A DNA stretch of 64,000 bases from Cohnella silvisoli (GCF_021190915.1 NZ_JAIOAP010000005.1:1-64000), one strand, 5' to 3'. Shown: positions 36,585 to 47,200, counted from the stretch's first letter. Numbers and translations: made by a program. Notes: a model not told the origin generated them from the sequence alone.

Positions 36585-38636
36585 ATGGATACAGCTAGCA
36601 ATGACAAACCGAAAATTCGCCCTTCTTCCCGGTGGGACAAGCTTAGGCGCAGGCTTGGCTGGGTAACTTTGCTCGCCCTGTTCGCCTTGGCCATCGCCAG
36701 CAGTCTATTTCTCCGCTATGGCTCTCTCCCTGCGGGAGCTGCGATGCAATCCACGCAGATTCTCGATGACGAAGGTCACGCGATCGCTTCCATCCAAGGG
36801 GGCGTGAATCGCCAAATCGTCAAGCTATCCGACATTTCCCCCTGGCTGGTCAAAGCGACGCTTGCCGTCGAAGACCGTCGCTTCTACGAACATTCGGGCG
36901 TCGATTTGCGCGGCCTCGCGCGCGCGGCATGGGTGGACATGCGGCATATGTCCAAGCAGCAAGGGGCGAGCACGTTGACCCAGCAGCTTGCGCGCAACCT
37001 CTACTTGTCCCAAGAGCGGACATGGACGCGTAAGCTGAAAGAGGCATGGTACGCCGCTAGGCTGGAGCAGACCTATTCCAAGGAAGAAATCCTTGAGCTG
37101 TACTTGAACCAAATCTATTACGGCCACGGAGCATACGGCGCCGAAGCGGCGTCCCGTCTCTATTACGGCAAGCACGCGAAAGACCTTACCATTGCCGAAA
37201 GCGCCTTGTTGGCCGGCATCCCTAAAGGTCCTCGGTATTATTCGCCGCATTTGCATCCGTCTGACGCCCGTGCTAGGCAGCGGAAGGTACTCCAAGCGAT
37301 GCGAGAAACAGGCCAGCTTACACAATGGCAAGCATCGATAGCGGCCAGGAAGCCCTTGAACGTTCGCCCCCTGCCGGAGGAAGAAGATCGCACGGCTCCC
37401 TACTTCGCTGATTACGTCAAGAAAATCGCCATCGATCAACTCGGCATGGACGAGCGGCTCATGAACGAGGGCGGCTTGACGATCCGTACAACCCTTAACG
37501 CGCGGATGCAGAAGATGGCGGAAGCCGCCGTCAAAAAAGGGCTGCAGGGCGGAAACGCCGAGCTGCAAACGGCATTGATCGCCATCGATCCCCGCAACGG
37601 TTACATTAAAGCGATGGTCGGAGGGCGGAGTTACCGCCGCAATCAATTCAATCGCGTATTCGCCCATACTCGTCAGCCGGGCTCGTCGTTTAAGCCGATT
37701 ATGTATGCTTCGGCCTTGGAACAGCATGCAGTAACCCCCGCAACCCGTTATCGTAGCGAGCCTACTCTGTTTTACTTCGATCACGACCGTCAGATCTATC
37801 GTCCCAGCAACTATAATAATCGCTATTTCAACGAGGAAATCGGCTTGCGCCAAGCGATTGCGTCTTCCGACAACATCTATGCCGTCAATACGATCATGCA
37901 GGTAGGACCCGAAGCCGTCATCGCGATGGCGCGCAAGCTCGGCATTACCGCGTCGCTTAAAGCGGTTCCGTCCTTAGCTCTTGGCACTTTTCCCGTGAGC
38001 CCTTTCGAGATGGCGTCCGCATTCTCCGTCTTCGCCAACGAAGGCCGTAAATCGGACCCGATCGCGATAACGAGCATTCAAGACTCCAACGGCAAAGTAT
38101 TGTATGAAGCCCATGTCCGGGAGGAGCAGGTTCTCTCTCCCGCCCTGTCATACGTGACGACGAAATTGTTGGAAAGCGTGTTCGATCGGGGCGGCACCGC
38201 CCATCGCGTAGCGAATATGCTGAAGCGCCCGGTTGCGGGAAAGACGGGCACGACGGATTCAGATGCTTGGTTCGTCGGATACACGCCGGAGCTGACGACA
38301 GCGGTATGGATCGGATACGACCGGGGAAGGTCCATTACTTCAAGCGAAGCCCACCGAGCCGCGCCGATATTCGCGCAGTTTACGGAGTCTGCCCTGGAAG
38401 GAAAGCCTCCGCGAATATTTCCTATGCCGGAAGGCGTGGTCAGCGTTTATATCGACCCCGCGACGAACCTGCTTGCTTCTCCAGATTGCCCTAATCCGGT
38501 GCTGGAAACATTCCTGTCCGGGACGGAGCCGACCGAGATGAGCGCACGTCTTGACTCGTCATCCGGGGAGCACAAGGATTCAGGCGGCAAAAGTCGTTCT
38601 TTGTGGTCGAAGCTGCGCAAATGGTGGGGAGTTTAG
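36585..38636 (+). CDS. class A penicillin-binding protein (PbpG/PBP2d-like)
   Basis: 683-residue bifunctional peptidoglycan synthase. One membrane anchor (~26-46), a GT51 transglycosylase domain (~70-240) with catalytic Glu in VEDRRFYEHSGVD and GASTLTQQLARNLYL, and a transpeptidase domain with active-site Ser367 in PGSSFKP (SxxK), SSDN (SxN) and KTGTT (KTG box). Lies divergent from speE as pbpG does in B. subtilis, where that protein acts in sporulation. ATG has AAGGGG eight bases before it. The C-terminal ~60 residues are a Ser-rich low-complexity tail. Confidence 0.94.
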   Translation: MDTASNDKPKIRPSSRWDKLRRRLGWVTLLALFALAIASSLFLRYGSLPAGAAMQSTQILDDEGHAIASIQGGVNRQIVKLSDISPWLVKATLAVEDRRFYEHSGVDLRGLARAAWVDMRHMSKQQGASTLTQQLARNLYLSQERTWTRKLKEAWYAARLEQTYSKEEILELYLNQIYYGHGAYGAEAASRLYYGKHAKDLTIAESALLAGIPKGPRYYSPHLHPSDARARQRKVLQAMRETGQLTQWQASIAARKPLNVRPLPEEEDRTAPYFADYVKKIAIDQLGMDERLMNEGGLTIRTTLNARMQKMAEAAVKKGLQGGNAELQTALIAIDPRNGYIKAMVGGRSYRRNQFNRVFAHTRQPGSSFKPIMYASALEQHAVTPATRYRSEPTLFYFDHDRQIYRPSNYNNRYFNEEIGLRQAIASSDNIYAVNTIMQVGPEAVIAMARKLGITASLKAVPSLALGTFPVSPFEMASAFSVFANEGRKSDPIAITSIQDSNGKVLYEAHVREEQVLSPALSYVTTKLLESVFDRGGTAHRVANMLKRPVAGKTGTTDSDAWFVGYTPELTTAVWIGYDRGRSITSSEAHRAAPIFAQFTESALEGKPPRIFPMPEGVVSVYIDPATNLLASPDCPNPVLETFLSGTEPTEMSARLDSSSGEHKDSGGKSRSLWSKLRKWWGV

Positions 38637-38745
38637 CTGTATAACTCCCGTTAATTAGGTTGAATTGGCGATGTTTTTCCGAATTAACTGGACATATCCG
38701 GTTATTACAGAAAAGAAGACAACGTAGCTTGTCACCTAAAATATA

Positions 38746-38788
38746 AGGCGTACAATCAGGAGCAAATCCCGATTATACGCCTTTTTAA
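38746..38788 (+). terminator. terminator after the PBP gene
   Basis: AAGGCGTACAATC ... GATTATACGCCTT followed by TTTAAT (T5 in total), 110 bases past the stop codon. Confidence 0.85.
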
Positions 38789-38883
38789 TCTGTCCATCGC
38801 GCTATCAACATTGCTTCTTAACAGGATATAATGATTTCATGACATCGTGGAAAGATTTGCTTAAGTAGAAAGGGTGGTACCTG

Positions 38884-39606
38884 TTGAAAATTAAAGTACT
38901 CATCGCGGACGACAACTCCTTCATACGGGAAGGGATGAAAATTATTTTAACAACTTTCGACGAATTCGAAGTCGTCGGCACGGTCGGAGACGGGGCCGAG
39001 GCGGTGGAGTTCTGCCTTAATAACGAGGTGGACGTGGCGCTGCTCGATGTACGAATGCCGAATATGAACGGCGTTGAAGCTACCCGCCTGCTAACGGAAC
39101 AAACGAAGGTCAAGCCGCTCATCATTACGACCTTCGACGACGATGAATTTATTCTCGATGCCGTTAAATTCGGCGCGCGGGGTTATTTGCTTAAGAACAA
39201 CGACCCGGAACGAATCCGCGACGCCATTAAGAGCGTTCACAATAATCACCATGTTCTACAGGACGTCGTATTGGATAAGATCAAGTCTAATTTACTCTCT
39301 GCCACAGGCAGCACTTCTAATCCAGCGGCACCTGCACAAGAGCCCGCTCCTGCTCCAGCCGTCGCACCGAGCCTTACAGGGGGACACAGCAATATCGATC
39401 GCAGCCTGTTCACGGAACGCGAGCTCGACGTTATGGCGCAAATCGCCAAGGGCTTATCGAACAAAGAAATTTCGAAGAAGCTGTTCATCTCCGAAGGCAC
39501 GATCGCCAACTACATTACTTCCATCCTTAACAAGACGGGGCTGGAACATCGTACGCAAATCGCGATTTACTATTTAACGGGCGAAACGAGAATGTCGGAC
39601 GGATAG
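38884..39606 (+). CDS. NarL/LuxR-type response regulator (LnrK-like)
   Basis: 240 residues. Receiver domain with LIADDNSFIREGM (acidic pair ~8-9), phospho-acceptor Asp in VALLDVRMPNMNG (~54) and Lys in YLLKNNDPE; an Ala/Pro-rich linker (~142-165); and a LuxR helix-turn-helix (ERELDVMAQIAKGLSNKEIS in part; FISEGTIANYITSIL). TTG start at 38884, GGGTGG upstream. Forms a unit with the kinase that follows 13 bp later. Likely activates the ABC operon through the paired repeats at 40727-40762. Confidence 0.93.
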   Translation: MKIKVLIADDNSFIREGMKIILTTFDEFEVVGTVGDGAEAVEFCLNNEVDVALLDVRMPNMNGVEATRLLTEQTKVKPLIITTFDDDEFILDAVKFGARGYLLKNNDPERIRDAIKSVHNNHHVLQDVVLDKIKSNLLSATGSTSNPAAPAQEPAPAPAVAPSLTGGHSNIDRSLFTERELDVMAQIAKGLSNKEISKKLFISEGTIANYITSILNKTGLEHRTQIAIYYLTGETRMSDG

Positions 39607-39619
39607 GAGATTTCACCGC

Positions 39620-40729
39620 ATGGATTACTGGACAATCGGGAATAAGGCAAGTTTATTGGCCTATATTATCGCTGTTTCCTATTCTCAAACACAGGCAACG
39701 AACTCATGGTACACGCTCGCTTATTTGCTGTATTTATGTTTGAATATCCTGATTCCGATCTTTAAGCGCAACAATCCAAAGATGCTGCTCGTTGTTCTAT
39801 CCGCGGTTTTTATTTTTTACTGCGCCTACGTTCTAGACCCGCTCTTCTTGCTTCTGTTACCGGTTAACCTCTACGAGATTGTATGGCTTTCTACCCAAAG
39901 AAGGCAACTCGCGCTCATCCTAATGATTCTGACGGTGCCGTTCATTCCTGCATCGTTTCTACCCTTGTACATATTGACGTCTTCCCTCAGTTTTCTGTTA
40001 AACGCGAGCGTAAGCCTCTACATGGACAAAATGAACCGTTTAGAAGCCGAACGGGAAAAAATGCGTGAAGATGTGCACAGGTTAACGAGGTCGCTGAACG
40101 AGAACAACGAGTATTTGAGACAGTCCGAGTACACGATCAAGCTAGAGGAGCGCAATCGCCTCTCCCAGCAAATTCACGACGACGTCGGTCATTCCATGGC
40201 GGGCGCGCTCATTCAGATGGAAGCTTCGAAACGGCTGCTTTCTATCGATGGGGACAAAGCTTCGGAGCTGCTATCCAATGCGATCTCCATCTCCAAGCAA
40301 GGGCTGGAGCAAATTCGGCTTACGCTGAAGGACTTGAAGCCTAAATCGGAGGAGCTCGGCATTAATCGGCTTCGACTGTTCGTGGACGAGCTCACGACCA
40401 CGCAAACGGTGTCCGCCACATTAACCCATCAAGGGGATCTCGATATAGTTACCCCGATTCAGTGGAAAATCATTCAGCAGAACGCAACCGAATCGGTAAC
40501 CAATTCTCTCAAGTACGGAAAAGCGACCGCGATTCATATTGAGGTCCATGTGCTTAACAAGTTTATTAAGGCGGTCGTTACGGACAACGGGATCGGTGCG
40601 GGCAAAGTGGTCAAAGGACTCGGCATCGTCGGCATGGAGGAGAGAGCAGCCTCGGCAGGCGGAACGGTTATCGTGGACGGAACGAAGGGCTTTAGCGTGA
40701 CGACTCTGCTGCCTTACTCAAGCAAATGA
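39620..40729 (+). CDS. membrane sensor histidine kinase (LnrJ-like)
   Basis: 369 residues. Five or six hydrophobic helices in the first ~140 residues with almost no external loops (an intramembrane-sensing type), a short coiled coil, a HisKA_3 domain with phospho-acceptor in QQIHDDVGHSMAGAL (~residue 190) and a HATPase_c domain (NATESVTNSLKYGKA, DNGIGAG, GLGIVGMEERA). Such kinases monitor membrane stress by antimicrobials. The downstream ABC-2 exporter supports a resistance role. Confidence 0.93.
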   Translation: MDYWTIGNKASLLAYIIAVSYSQTQATNSWYTLAYLLYLCLNILIPIFKRNNPKMLLVVLSAVFIFYCAYVLDPLFLLLLPVNLYEIVWLSTQRRQLALILMILTVPFIPASFLPLYILTSSLSFLLNASVSLYMDKMNRLEAEREKMREDVHRLTRSLNENNEYLRQSEYTIKLEERNRLSQQIHDDVGHSMAGALIQMEASKRLLSIDGDKASELLSNAISISKQGLEQIRLTLKDLKPKSEELGINRLRLFVDELTTTQTVSATLTHQGDLDIVTPIQWKIIQQNATESVTNSLKYGKATAIHIEVHVLNKFIKAVVTDNGIGAGKVVKGLGIVGMEERAASAGGTVIVDGTKGFSVTTLLPYSSK

Positions 40730-40762
40730 GTTTTCTCACCATCCACAATATGAATTTTCTCA
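40727..40762 (+). promoter_or_regulatory. paired operator-like repeats before the ABC operon
   Basis: TGAGTTTTCTCA (40727-40738) and TGAATTTTCTCA (40751-40762), 24 bp apart start to start; each is a near-perfect inverted repeat. They lie just upstream of the -35, where an activating response regulator of the LuxR type would bind. Candidate site for the regulator at 38.9 kb. Confidence 0.6.
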
Positions 40763-40784
40763 TGTAGAAGGGTGAACTTATGCA

Positions 40785-40813
40785 CTGACATAGGGGCATC
40801 CTTTTTCTATACA
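40785..40813 (+). promoter_or_regulatory. promoter of the ABC exporter operon
   Basis: -35 CTGACA (40785-40790), 17-bp spacer, -10 TATACA (40808-40813), about 35 bp upstream of the start codon. Confidence 0.7.
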
Positions 40814-40853
40814 ATACGGATATAACCTCTCGAACAGATGGAGTGATTCGATA

Positions 40854-41789
40854 ATGAATATTTTAGAAATTCGTAACTTAACCAAGAAATTCGGCGATTT
40901 CGTCGCCGTCGATAACATGTCGCTAAGCGTTCGCGAAGGTGAAATCTTCGGTTTTCTAGGCGCGAACGGCGCAGGCAAAAGCACGACGATCAGCATGATC
41001 GCAACCTTGCTGCGGAGCACTAAAGGGGATATCAACCTTCTCGGCAAAAGCATAACGAGCCACGGCAAGTTCGCCAAGACGAATATCGGAATCGTGCCGC
41101 AGGACATTGCCATTTACGAGAATATGACCGCTTACGAGAATGTCCGCTTTTTCGCGGGGCTGTATGGTCTCAGAGGTGCTTTGCTCCAGGAACGCACCGA
41201 AGAAGCTCTCGAATTCGTCGGCCTTGGCGACAAGCACAAGAGCTATCCCAAAAATTTCTCGGGCGGGATGAAACGCAGGCTGAATATCGCTTGCGCCATC
41301 GCCCACCGGCCGAAGCTCATCATTATGGATGAACCGACCGTCGGCATAGACCCGCATTCCCGCAACTACATTTTGAACTCGGTGAAAAAGCTGAACGAGA
41401 TGGGCTGTACGATCATTTACACAAGCCACTACATGGAGGAAGTCGAAGAAATTTGCACCCGCATCGCCATCGTCGACCACGGCAAAATCATCGCGGAAGG
41501 CACGAAAGAACAACTTAAAGCGATCATTACCGACACCAAGGACATCTGGATCGGAATCAAGGCAAACGAATCTCTCTCGATCGAACATCTGAAACAAATT
41601 CCGGGCGTAATTGCCGTTCGGCTAGAGGAAAATACGGTCAAAATCAATTCCAAAGGCGAGATCAACAATCTCAACAAGATCGTCCAGCAATTAATCAAAG
41701 ACCAGATCGAAATTCGCTCGGTAGAAGAGCAAGCGCCTAATCTGGAAACGGTATTCCTGACCTTAACCGGCCGGAATCTCCGCGATTAA
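40854..41789 (+). CDS. ABC transporter ATP-binding protein (LnrL-like)
   Basis: 311-residue ATPase of the drug/lipid exporter class (DrrA/CcmA type). Walker A GANGAGKSTT (~residues 40-49), Q-loop VPQD, signature NFSGGMKRRLNIACA (~135-149), Walker B LIIMDEPTVGID (~155-166), H-loop TSHYMEEVEEIC, plus a ~75-residue C-terminal extension typical of this class. First gene of a three-gene exporter with two ABC-2 permeases. Confidence 0.94.
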   Translation: MNILEIRNLTKKFGDFVAVDNMSLSVREGEIFGFLGANGAGKSTTISMIATLLRSTKGDINLLGKSITSHGKFAKTNIGIVPQDIAIYENMTAYENVRFFAGLYGLRGALLQERTEEALEFVGLGDKHKSYPKNFSGGMKRRLNIACAIAHRPKLIIMDEPTVGIDPHSRNYILNSVKKLNEMGCTIIYTSHYMEEVEEICTRIAIVDHGKIIAEGTKEQLKAIITDTKDIWIGIKANESLSIEHLKQIPGVIAVRLEENTVKINSKGEINNLNKIVQQLIKDQIEIRSVEEQAPNLETVFLTLTGRNLRD

Positions 41790-41803
41790 GGAGGAAAATT
41801 TCC

Positions 41804-42928
41804 GTGAATATACTGAACATCGCGATCAAGGAAATCAAAGCCGCCTTAAGAGAAAAAGGAACATTCGTGTTCATGCTTGCGTTCCCCGTCATCCTGATGC
41901 TCATTCTCGGCACAGCACTAACGAATGTATTTTCGAGCAACACGCCCGTCGGAAATATTGAGCTGCTCTACAAGAATGAGGCCGCAAGTCCGCAGTTGAC
42001 GCAATATTGGCAAGGCTTCGCTAAGGCGATCGAGCAAGAAGGCGTCAAGATTACACCTCTTGCAGCAGGAACCGATGGCAAACTGGAAATTAGCGAAGAT
42101 CGCTATTCCGCTTATGCCGAGCTTAGCAATGAAGGTATCACGTACTACGGAAGCAGTAAACAGACCATCGAGAGCAATATTTTACAAGGTATGCTGACAA
42201 CGTTCGCGGACCGTTACAATATGGCGGCGGCAGCGCTTAAATCCGACCCTTCCAAAGCGGAAGCGATTATCCGCAATGCCAGCGCGCCAGGAGAATATAT
42301 CCGCGAAACGGCTCTTAATCCAGACAAACAACCTGGTTCCATCGACTATTACGCCATGGCGATGACAACGATGATCGCTCTTTATTCCGCCTTATCGGGA
42401 ACTTTCCTGTTCCGCGGCGAGAGAATACGCAATACGGCTCTTCGGTTAATGGCTGCACCCGTTAGCAAAGGGGAAATTTTCGCAGGTAAAGTCATCGGTT
42501 GCACTCTTATTAACCTGCTATGCGTACTCGCCGTCGTGCTCATCAGCAAATTCGCTTTCCAAGCGGATTGGGGAAACCACTTCGGCATGGTATTCCTTAT
42601 TCTGGTAACCGAGGTCATACTCGCCGTAAGCCTTGGACTAGGCCTTAGCTATATTCTTAAAGGGGATACGTCCCGTTCGGTCGTCATGATTTTCCTCCAG
42701 ATCGCTTCGTTCGTGGGAGGAGCCTACTTCCCCATTATGGGTACAGACTCCTTCTTGGGATTCGTGACGAACTTATCGCCGCTCCGCTGGGCCAATAAAG
42801 CGTTGGCGCAAATTATTTACAACGACAATGTAGCCGGAGCTTTGCCCGCTATCGGACTTAATGTGGGAATCGCTGCGGCATTCCTGCTCATCGCAATTAT
42901 ATCGATGCGTAGACAGGAGGCGCTCTAA
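41804..42928 (+). CDS. ABC-2 type permease (LnrM-like)
   Basis: 374 residues. One N-terminal helix (FVFMLAFPVILMLILGTAL), a ~170-residue extracytoplasmic region (~45-180), then five or six helices with FRGERIRNTALRLMAAPVSK, the usual conserved membrane-edge motif. GTG start with GGAGG. The stop is directly followed by the next permease ATG. Partner of the second permease in one exporter. Confidence 0.92.
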   Translation: MNILNIAIKEIKAALREKGTFVFMLAFPVILMLILGTALTNVFSSNTPVGNIELLYKNEAASPQLTQYWQGFAKAIEQEGVKITPLAAGTDGKLEISEDRYSAYAELSNEGITYYGSSKQTIESNILQGMLTTFADRYNMAAAALKSDPSKAEAIIRNASAPGEYIRETALNPDKQPGSIDYYAMAMTTMIALYSALSGTFLFRGERIRNTALRLMAAPVSKGEIFAGKVIGCTLINLLCVLAVVLISKFAFQADWGNHFGMVFLILVTEVILAVSLGLGLSYILKGDTSRSVVMIFLQIASFVGGAYFPIMGTDSFLGFVTNLSPLRWANKALAQIIYNDNVAGALPAIGLNVGIAAAFLLIAIISMRRQEAL

Positions 42929-44080
42929 ATGCTTAAAGACATGAATTGGCTCATTCGTAAAACGTTGAATAATACGTTCCGAAGCAAGAAGAGTTGGTTG
43001 GTGTACATTGGATTGCCGATCGTCGGGGTGCTTATCTCGATGCTCCTATACGGCAATACAAACGGTGGCGTTCTGCGCGTGGGGATCGTCAACATGGATG
43101 GAGATCAAGCGATTACGCAAGACGCGATTCGTTTCGTCGAAGGCTTAAGCAAAGTCGAAATTACGCTGACTGATGAAAAGACGCTCAACAACGATATCGC
43201 AGCTAGCAAGCTGGATAGCGGCCTCCTCTTCGAGCAAGGGTTCGCGGCAAGCTTGCGGGAAGGCAAACCCGAGCATCTCAACCTTGTATCCGTGAAAGGC
43301 GCGCAAGTAACGGTTTACGTGAAGTCGCTGCTGCAAAGCTATATCGGCAACGTTGCCGCCATAGGCCAAACAGCACAAGGCGACCAAGCCGCTTTCGATG
43401 CTCTATATTCCGAATACCGACAGCACAATTTCAAGCTGACCGCCGAGTCCGTGAAGGATACGTCCAACATGAAGGCTATGACCTATCAAGCGATCGGTTT
43501 CCTCATCACCTTCATGATGTTCTCTTCCGTCAATCTGACTGAACTCATCCTCAAGGAAAAAGAAAATCGTACCTTTCTCCGGCTCCTGTCATCGCCGGTG
43601 TCGGCAAGAACTTATGTGCTTTCCAACGTGATCGTCAACATTCTCATCCTTCTCATACAAATCGTATTGACGTTATTCATGATGAAAACCGTCTTCAAAA
43701 TCGATTCCGGCATTCCGTACGGTCAAATGATTCCGATCCTTCTTCTATTCGCTCTGGCGGCTATCGGCTTGTCGTTGCTCATCGTCGCCTTTGCCAAGAG
43801 CAGTTCAGGAGCCGGCGCGCTGCAAAACCTGATCATCACGCCGACATGTCTGCTCTCGGGTTGTTACTTCCCAGCGGAAATCATGCCGGATTCGATTCGC
43901 AAAATTTCGAACTTCCTTCCGCAGCATTGGCTTCTGGATTCGGTCGATAAGCTGCAAAGCGGTACGGCGTTCGGCAACTTGTCCCTTAATTTTGCGATCT
44001 TGTTCGCCTTTGCCGCCGCATTCGCGCTAGTCGCGATCTACCGCTTCGGTCGCAACAACGATACCCGTTTGTTTGTGTAA
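42929..44080 (+). CDS. ABC-2 type permease (LnrN-like)
   Basis: 383 residues with the same plan as the preceding permease: first helix SWLVYIGLPIVGVLISMLLY, an external domain (~45-200), and five C-terminal helices with LKEKENRTFLRLLSSPVSAR. The two permeases are paralogues and likely heterodimerise. Export substrate unknown; by analogy with LnrLMN of B. subtilis, polyene-like or other membrane-active compounds. Confidence 0.92.
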   Translation: MLKDMNWLIRKTLNNTFRSKKSWLVYIGLPIVGVLISMLLYGNTNGGVLRVGIVNMDGDQAITQDAIRFVEGLSKVEITLTDEKTLNNDIAASKLDSGLLFEQGFAASLREGKPEHLNLVSVKGAQVTVYVKSLLQSYIGNVAAIGQTAQGDQAAFDALYSEYRQHNFKLTAESVKDTSNMKAMTYQAIGFLITFMMFSSVNLTELILKEKENRTFLRLLSSPVSARTYVLSNVIVNILILLIQIVLTLFMMKTVFKIDSGIPYGQMIPILLLFALAAIGLSLLIVAFAKSSSGAGALQNLIITPTCLLSGCYFPAEIMPDSIRKISNFLPQHWLLDSVDKLQSGTAFGNLSLNFAILFAFAAAFALVAIYRFGRNNDTRLFV

Positions 44081-44106
44081 ACAAGGCCCTCCCCTGATCT
44101 CCTCCA

Positions 44107-44180
44107 GCCAGCATATGGTGGCAGCATGTCAGAGACGAGCCGTCCGATCAAGGAATTATCGATGAATATAATAATTTGGC
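44107..44180 (+). pseudogene. 74-bp relic of a GH123-like gene, covering the active site
   Basis: This segment matches 59731-59804 inside the GH123-like gene at 72 of 74 bases (mismatches at GATGAA/GATGAG and TATAATA/TATAAAA). In frame it reads SIWWQHVRDEPSDQG and onward, including the catalytic Asp-Glu pair. No start, stop or other part of the gene is nearby. The preceding ~25 bases after the permease stop and the following terminator hairpin are not similar to the gene. Confidence 0.9.
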
Positions 44181-44222
44181 TGAGTTCCACGCAGTTGTTG
44201 CGGCTCCGCGCGGAACTCAGCC
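44178..44222. terminator. terminator between converging exporter and glycan operons
   Basis: GGCTGAGTTCC..GCG - loop - CGC..GGAACTCAGCC, with ATTCTTTT after it on the plus strand and AAATTATTAT on the minus strand. It sits seven bases from the stop of the 1233-residue protein gene and would end both transcripts. Confidence 0.75.
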
Positions 44223-44228
44223 ATTCTT

Positions 44229-47200
44229 TTAGTAATTTGCCACAAGTGTCGTTGTTCCCGAAAGTCCTTGTAGCGTTATCGTCTCTCCGCTAAAGTTCGT
44301 ATGCGTCACGCCGTTTACGGTTACGCCAACGATTGATTTGCTCTGCGGATGGCGCAGCTTCACTTTAATGGAACTCGGCGCATTTCTGGTTGGAGGCGTC
44401 AGGGTGACGGTTATTTTATTCGAAGCCGCATTTGAGCTCATGGTGTAGCTTAACGGTCCGAATTTGGAAGGCGCGTTTTGTACTTGTATTGTTTTTCCAT
44501 CTTCAAACCAGTTGCGCGGGATGGATTGTCCGACAATCAATTCGTTTCCAACCGTCCTAAGCAGCATCATCTGCAGAAGCCGCATCTGCTCGCCATTTGA
44601 AAAACCGTGCGGCAGCGTCGGATGGTTATCGCCGAACAAGTGGTTGGTAATCTCAACTCCCCCATAGGTATCCTGGCTAACTCCATAGGCAAGCCAACCA
44701 TAAAGTCCAAGCACACCTTTCTCGGTTTCATTGCGCTGCATGACATTATCCAAATATCCGAGAGCGTACGCATGGTCTATCCCTCCCCGCCATGCAAGGG
44801 CTCCCAGCGACAATCCTCCGCGTTTCTCGAGCGTATTGATCAAGATCTGGGCAAGAGTGCTGTTAGGATCCAGGAAATTCGTATCCAACACCATGCTTAA
44901 GTTCATCCCATAATAGTCGTCAGCCCTGTAGTTTGATGCAAGTATAGCTTCATGCGTTTGAGGAAACATGGGCAGGTAGGTGAACCCGTCATGCACGAAT
45001 ACCGATGCATTCATCGAAGCCAGTATATCGCTGCGGTAATCGGCTGCCTCTGCTACGAACAAATTGGCATCGGCAGTATATCCTGCAAGCTGAAGCGCTT
45101 CAATAGCGTCTTCAAGTCCTTTGCATAATGACGTGTCGGTAAAATAGGCATATGCCGGAGCGGGATGGTCCGCATAAGGCGCATAATAAATCAATCCGTG
45201 AAGTGCCCCTGTTCCTGTTTGCGCAGCTCGAGTATTCTTTATCCAGTTAGCCATATTGACTACAATCGGTTTCGCATAGCTCATGAAAGCGGCATCCCGC
45301 GTCAGCTTATAGTGATGTGCAAGCGAAGTCAATAAAGCCCCTTGATCCGCAACGCCGAAATTCTCAGTATAAAGACCGGCAGGCGATACTTGCGACAGGC
45401 TCTTTCGCAGATATACATCCGCGTCCGCATGATATCCGTCCTGGTCAAGAGCCCTTATTTGATGCTGCGCTGAATATCCGTATTCCATATCGTAAAATCC
45501 TGAACCGTCAAATAAATTTTGACCATCCGCATTCAGGAAAGCATAAGACCTCCAAGCACGGTACGCTTCGTTCACTCTCTGTTCCGGCGTGTTTACCGTC
45601 ATGCCTTGAGATAACAGGTTCGTCCAATAATCTCTTACATAGTTGTAATTGAAATCGTATTCGATTGCATCCACTTTAGTTATGGAAGCAAATGTGAACG
45701 GGACTTTAATATACACCGACTGGCTTCCTCCGGCAGGTATGACCAGGCTCCAATCCGCCGAAACCGAGGTCGTATTTTTTCGGAAACGGAGGCCGATTGT
45801 TTTCGAAGAAGCTCCGGGATTCGTAACTTTCATGCGGCTGTAGGCGTACACCAGCTCGGTCGGGCTCTGATTTAGCGAAGCTCCATACACGGTCTGTTCA
45901 TATTGAAGTCCGTCAAAATCATCATAAGTGCATGTTACAATAGGCAAACCGTTAAGAAGGCTTTTCTTGACCGTACCCGGTTCAAAACCCAGTCTGATTG
46001 AAGGAGCGCTTGTCACTTCCCATATCCCGACATTTGCTATGTTGGGGTTGCTGTAGTCGGAAGTGATTGCGTTATTGAACTGCAGCGAACCGTCAAAAGC
46101 TACGCCTATATCTTGTGTGGAGTTTTTGACACCTATGATTTCGCGAGAGTATTTCATTTTCGGGAACAGCGAACCGACCCTGTCAAAAGTCGGATCGCCC
46201 GGCTCGGACAAGATGTCCTCCCCTTTCCAATCTCTTCCCCAAATCGCTAACTCATTTTTCTCTACATCACTTAAATATAAGCTGCTGCCAGGCGTATATT
46301 CTATAAAGGAATCTTTAACATATGTGGTTGCAGAGCTTCCAACCGCAGCATAACTATTGTCCATATCGTCCCCAGGGTAAGCGGCCCCGTCACTATAGCC
46401 TCTGCCTATTATAAATTTGGAAGGCGCTCTGCCCAGAAGGCTTGACGGCCTGTTTGCCGTTCGTATAGCAGTCCATTTCACACCGTCGTTGCTGGCCAGA
46501 TAACGAATGCAATCCACGCCGATTTCTATGGCAAGCCTGCGGAATTGACGCCCATAGGACGGAGCAAAGTTATATGAAGTAACGACCCCGCCTATACTCT
46601 CCTCAACATAGTGCTTACCGCCGCCGCCAGCCGCGCCGTACCACCCGCCCAATCCACCTTCATAAGGATAATTTGTAATCTTGACCCAGTTCAACTTATC
46701 CCAATATAATGCTACGCCTGTACCCCAAGACCATCCTCCGTCGAGTGTCGTCAGATTAGCGCCGACTCTGACATTGTCGTCATCGATGGCTCTTTCTATA
46801 TGGGCATAGGCATTGACAGGACCGGTTATATTCAACATGCCGTCTGAAACGGAGATCGATGCGCGCGGATCCTTATCCGCCACCCAGCCGACACCTAACG
46901 TACCGGCGTCAAATGTATCATAGAAGGGGATTGCACTGCTTGATGCGCGCAAGTAGGCCTCAACCTCTGATAATTCAACCAATATATTTTGCGAGCCGGT
47001 TTCAAAAAGCAACCTTACATATCGGCCGCTTTGATTCAGGGTATAGGTATAGGGAGTGGAGTTGTATGCGCTTCCTTCAGTTGGGACATTCGTCGATTTT
47101 GAAATAACGGTCGTCCAGTTCGTTCCATCGTTGCTGACTTGGAAGGTGATCGACTTGGGCACGTAATAAGCGATACCGTTGACCGACCTGAAGACCACAT

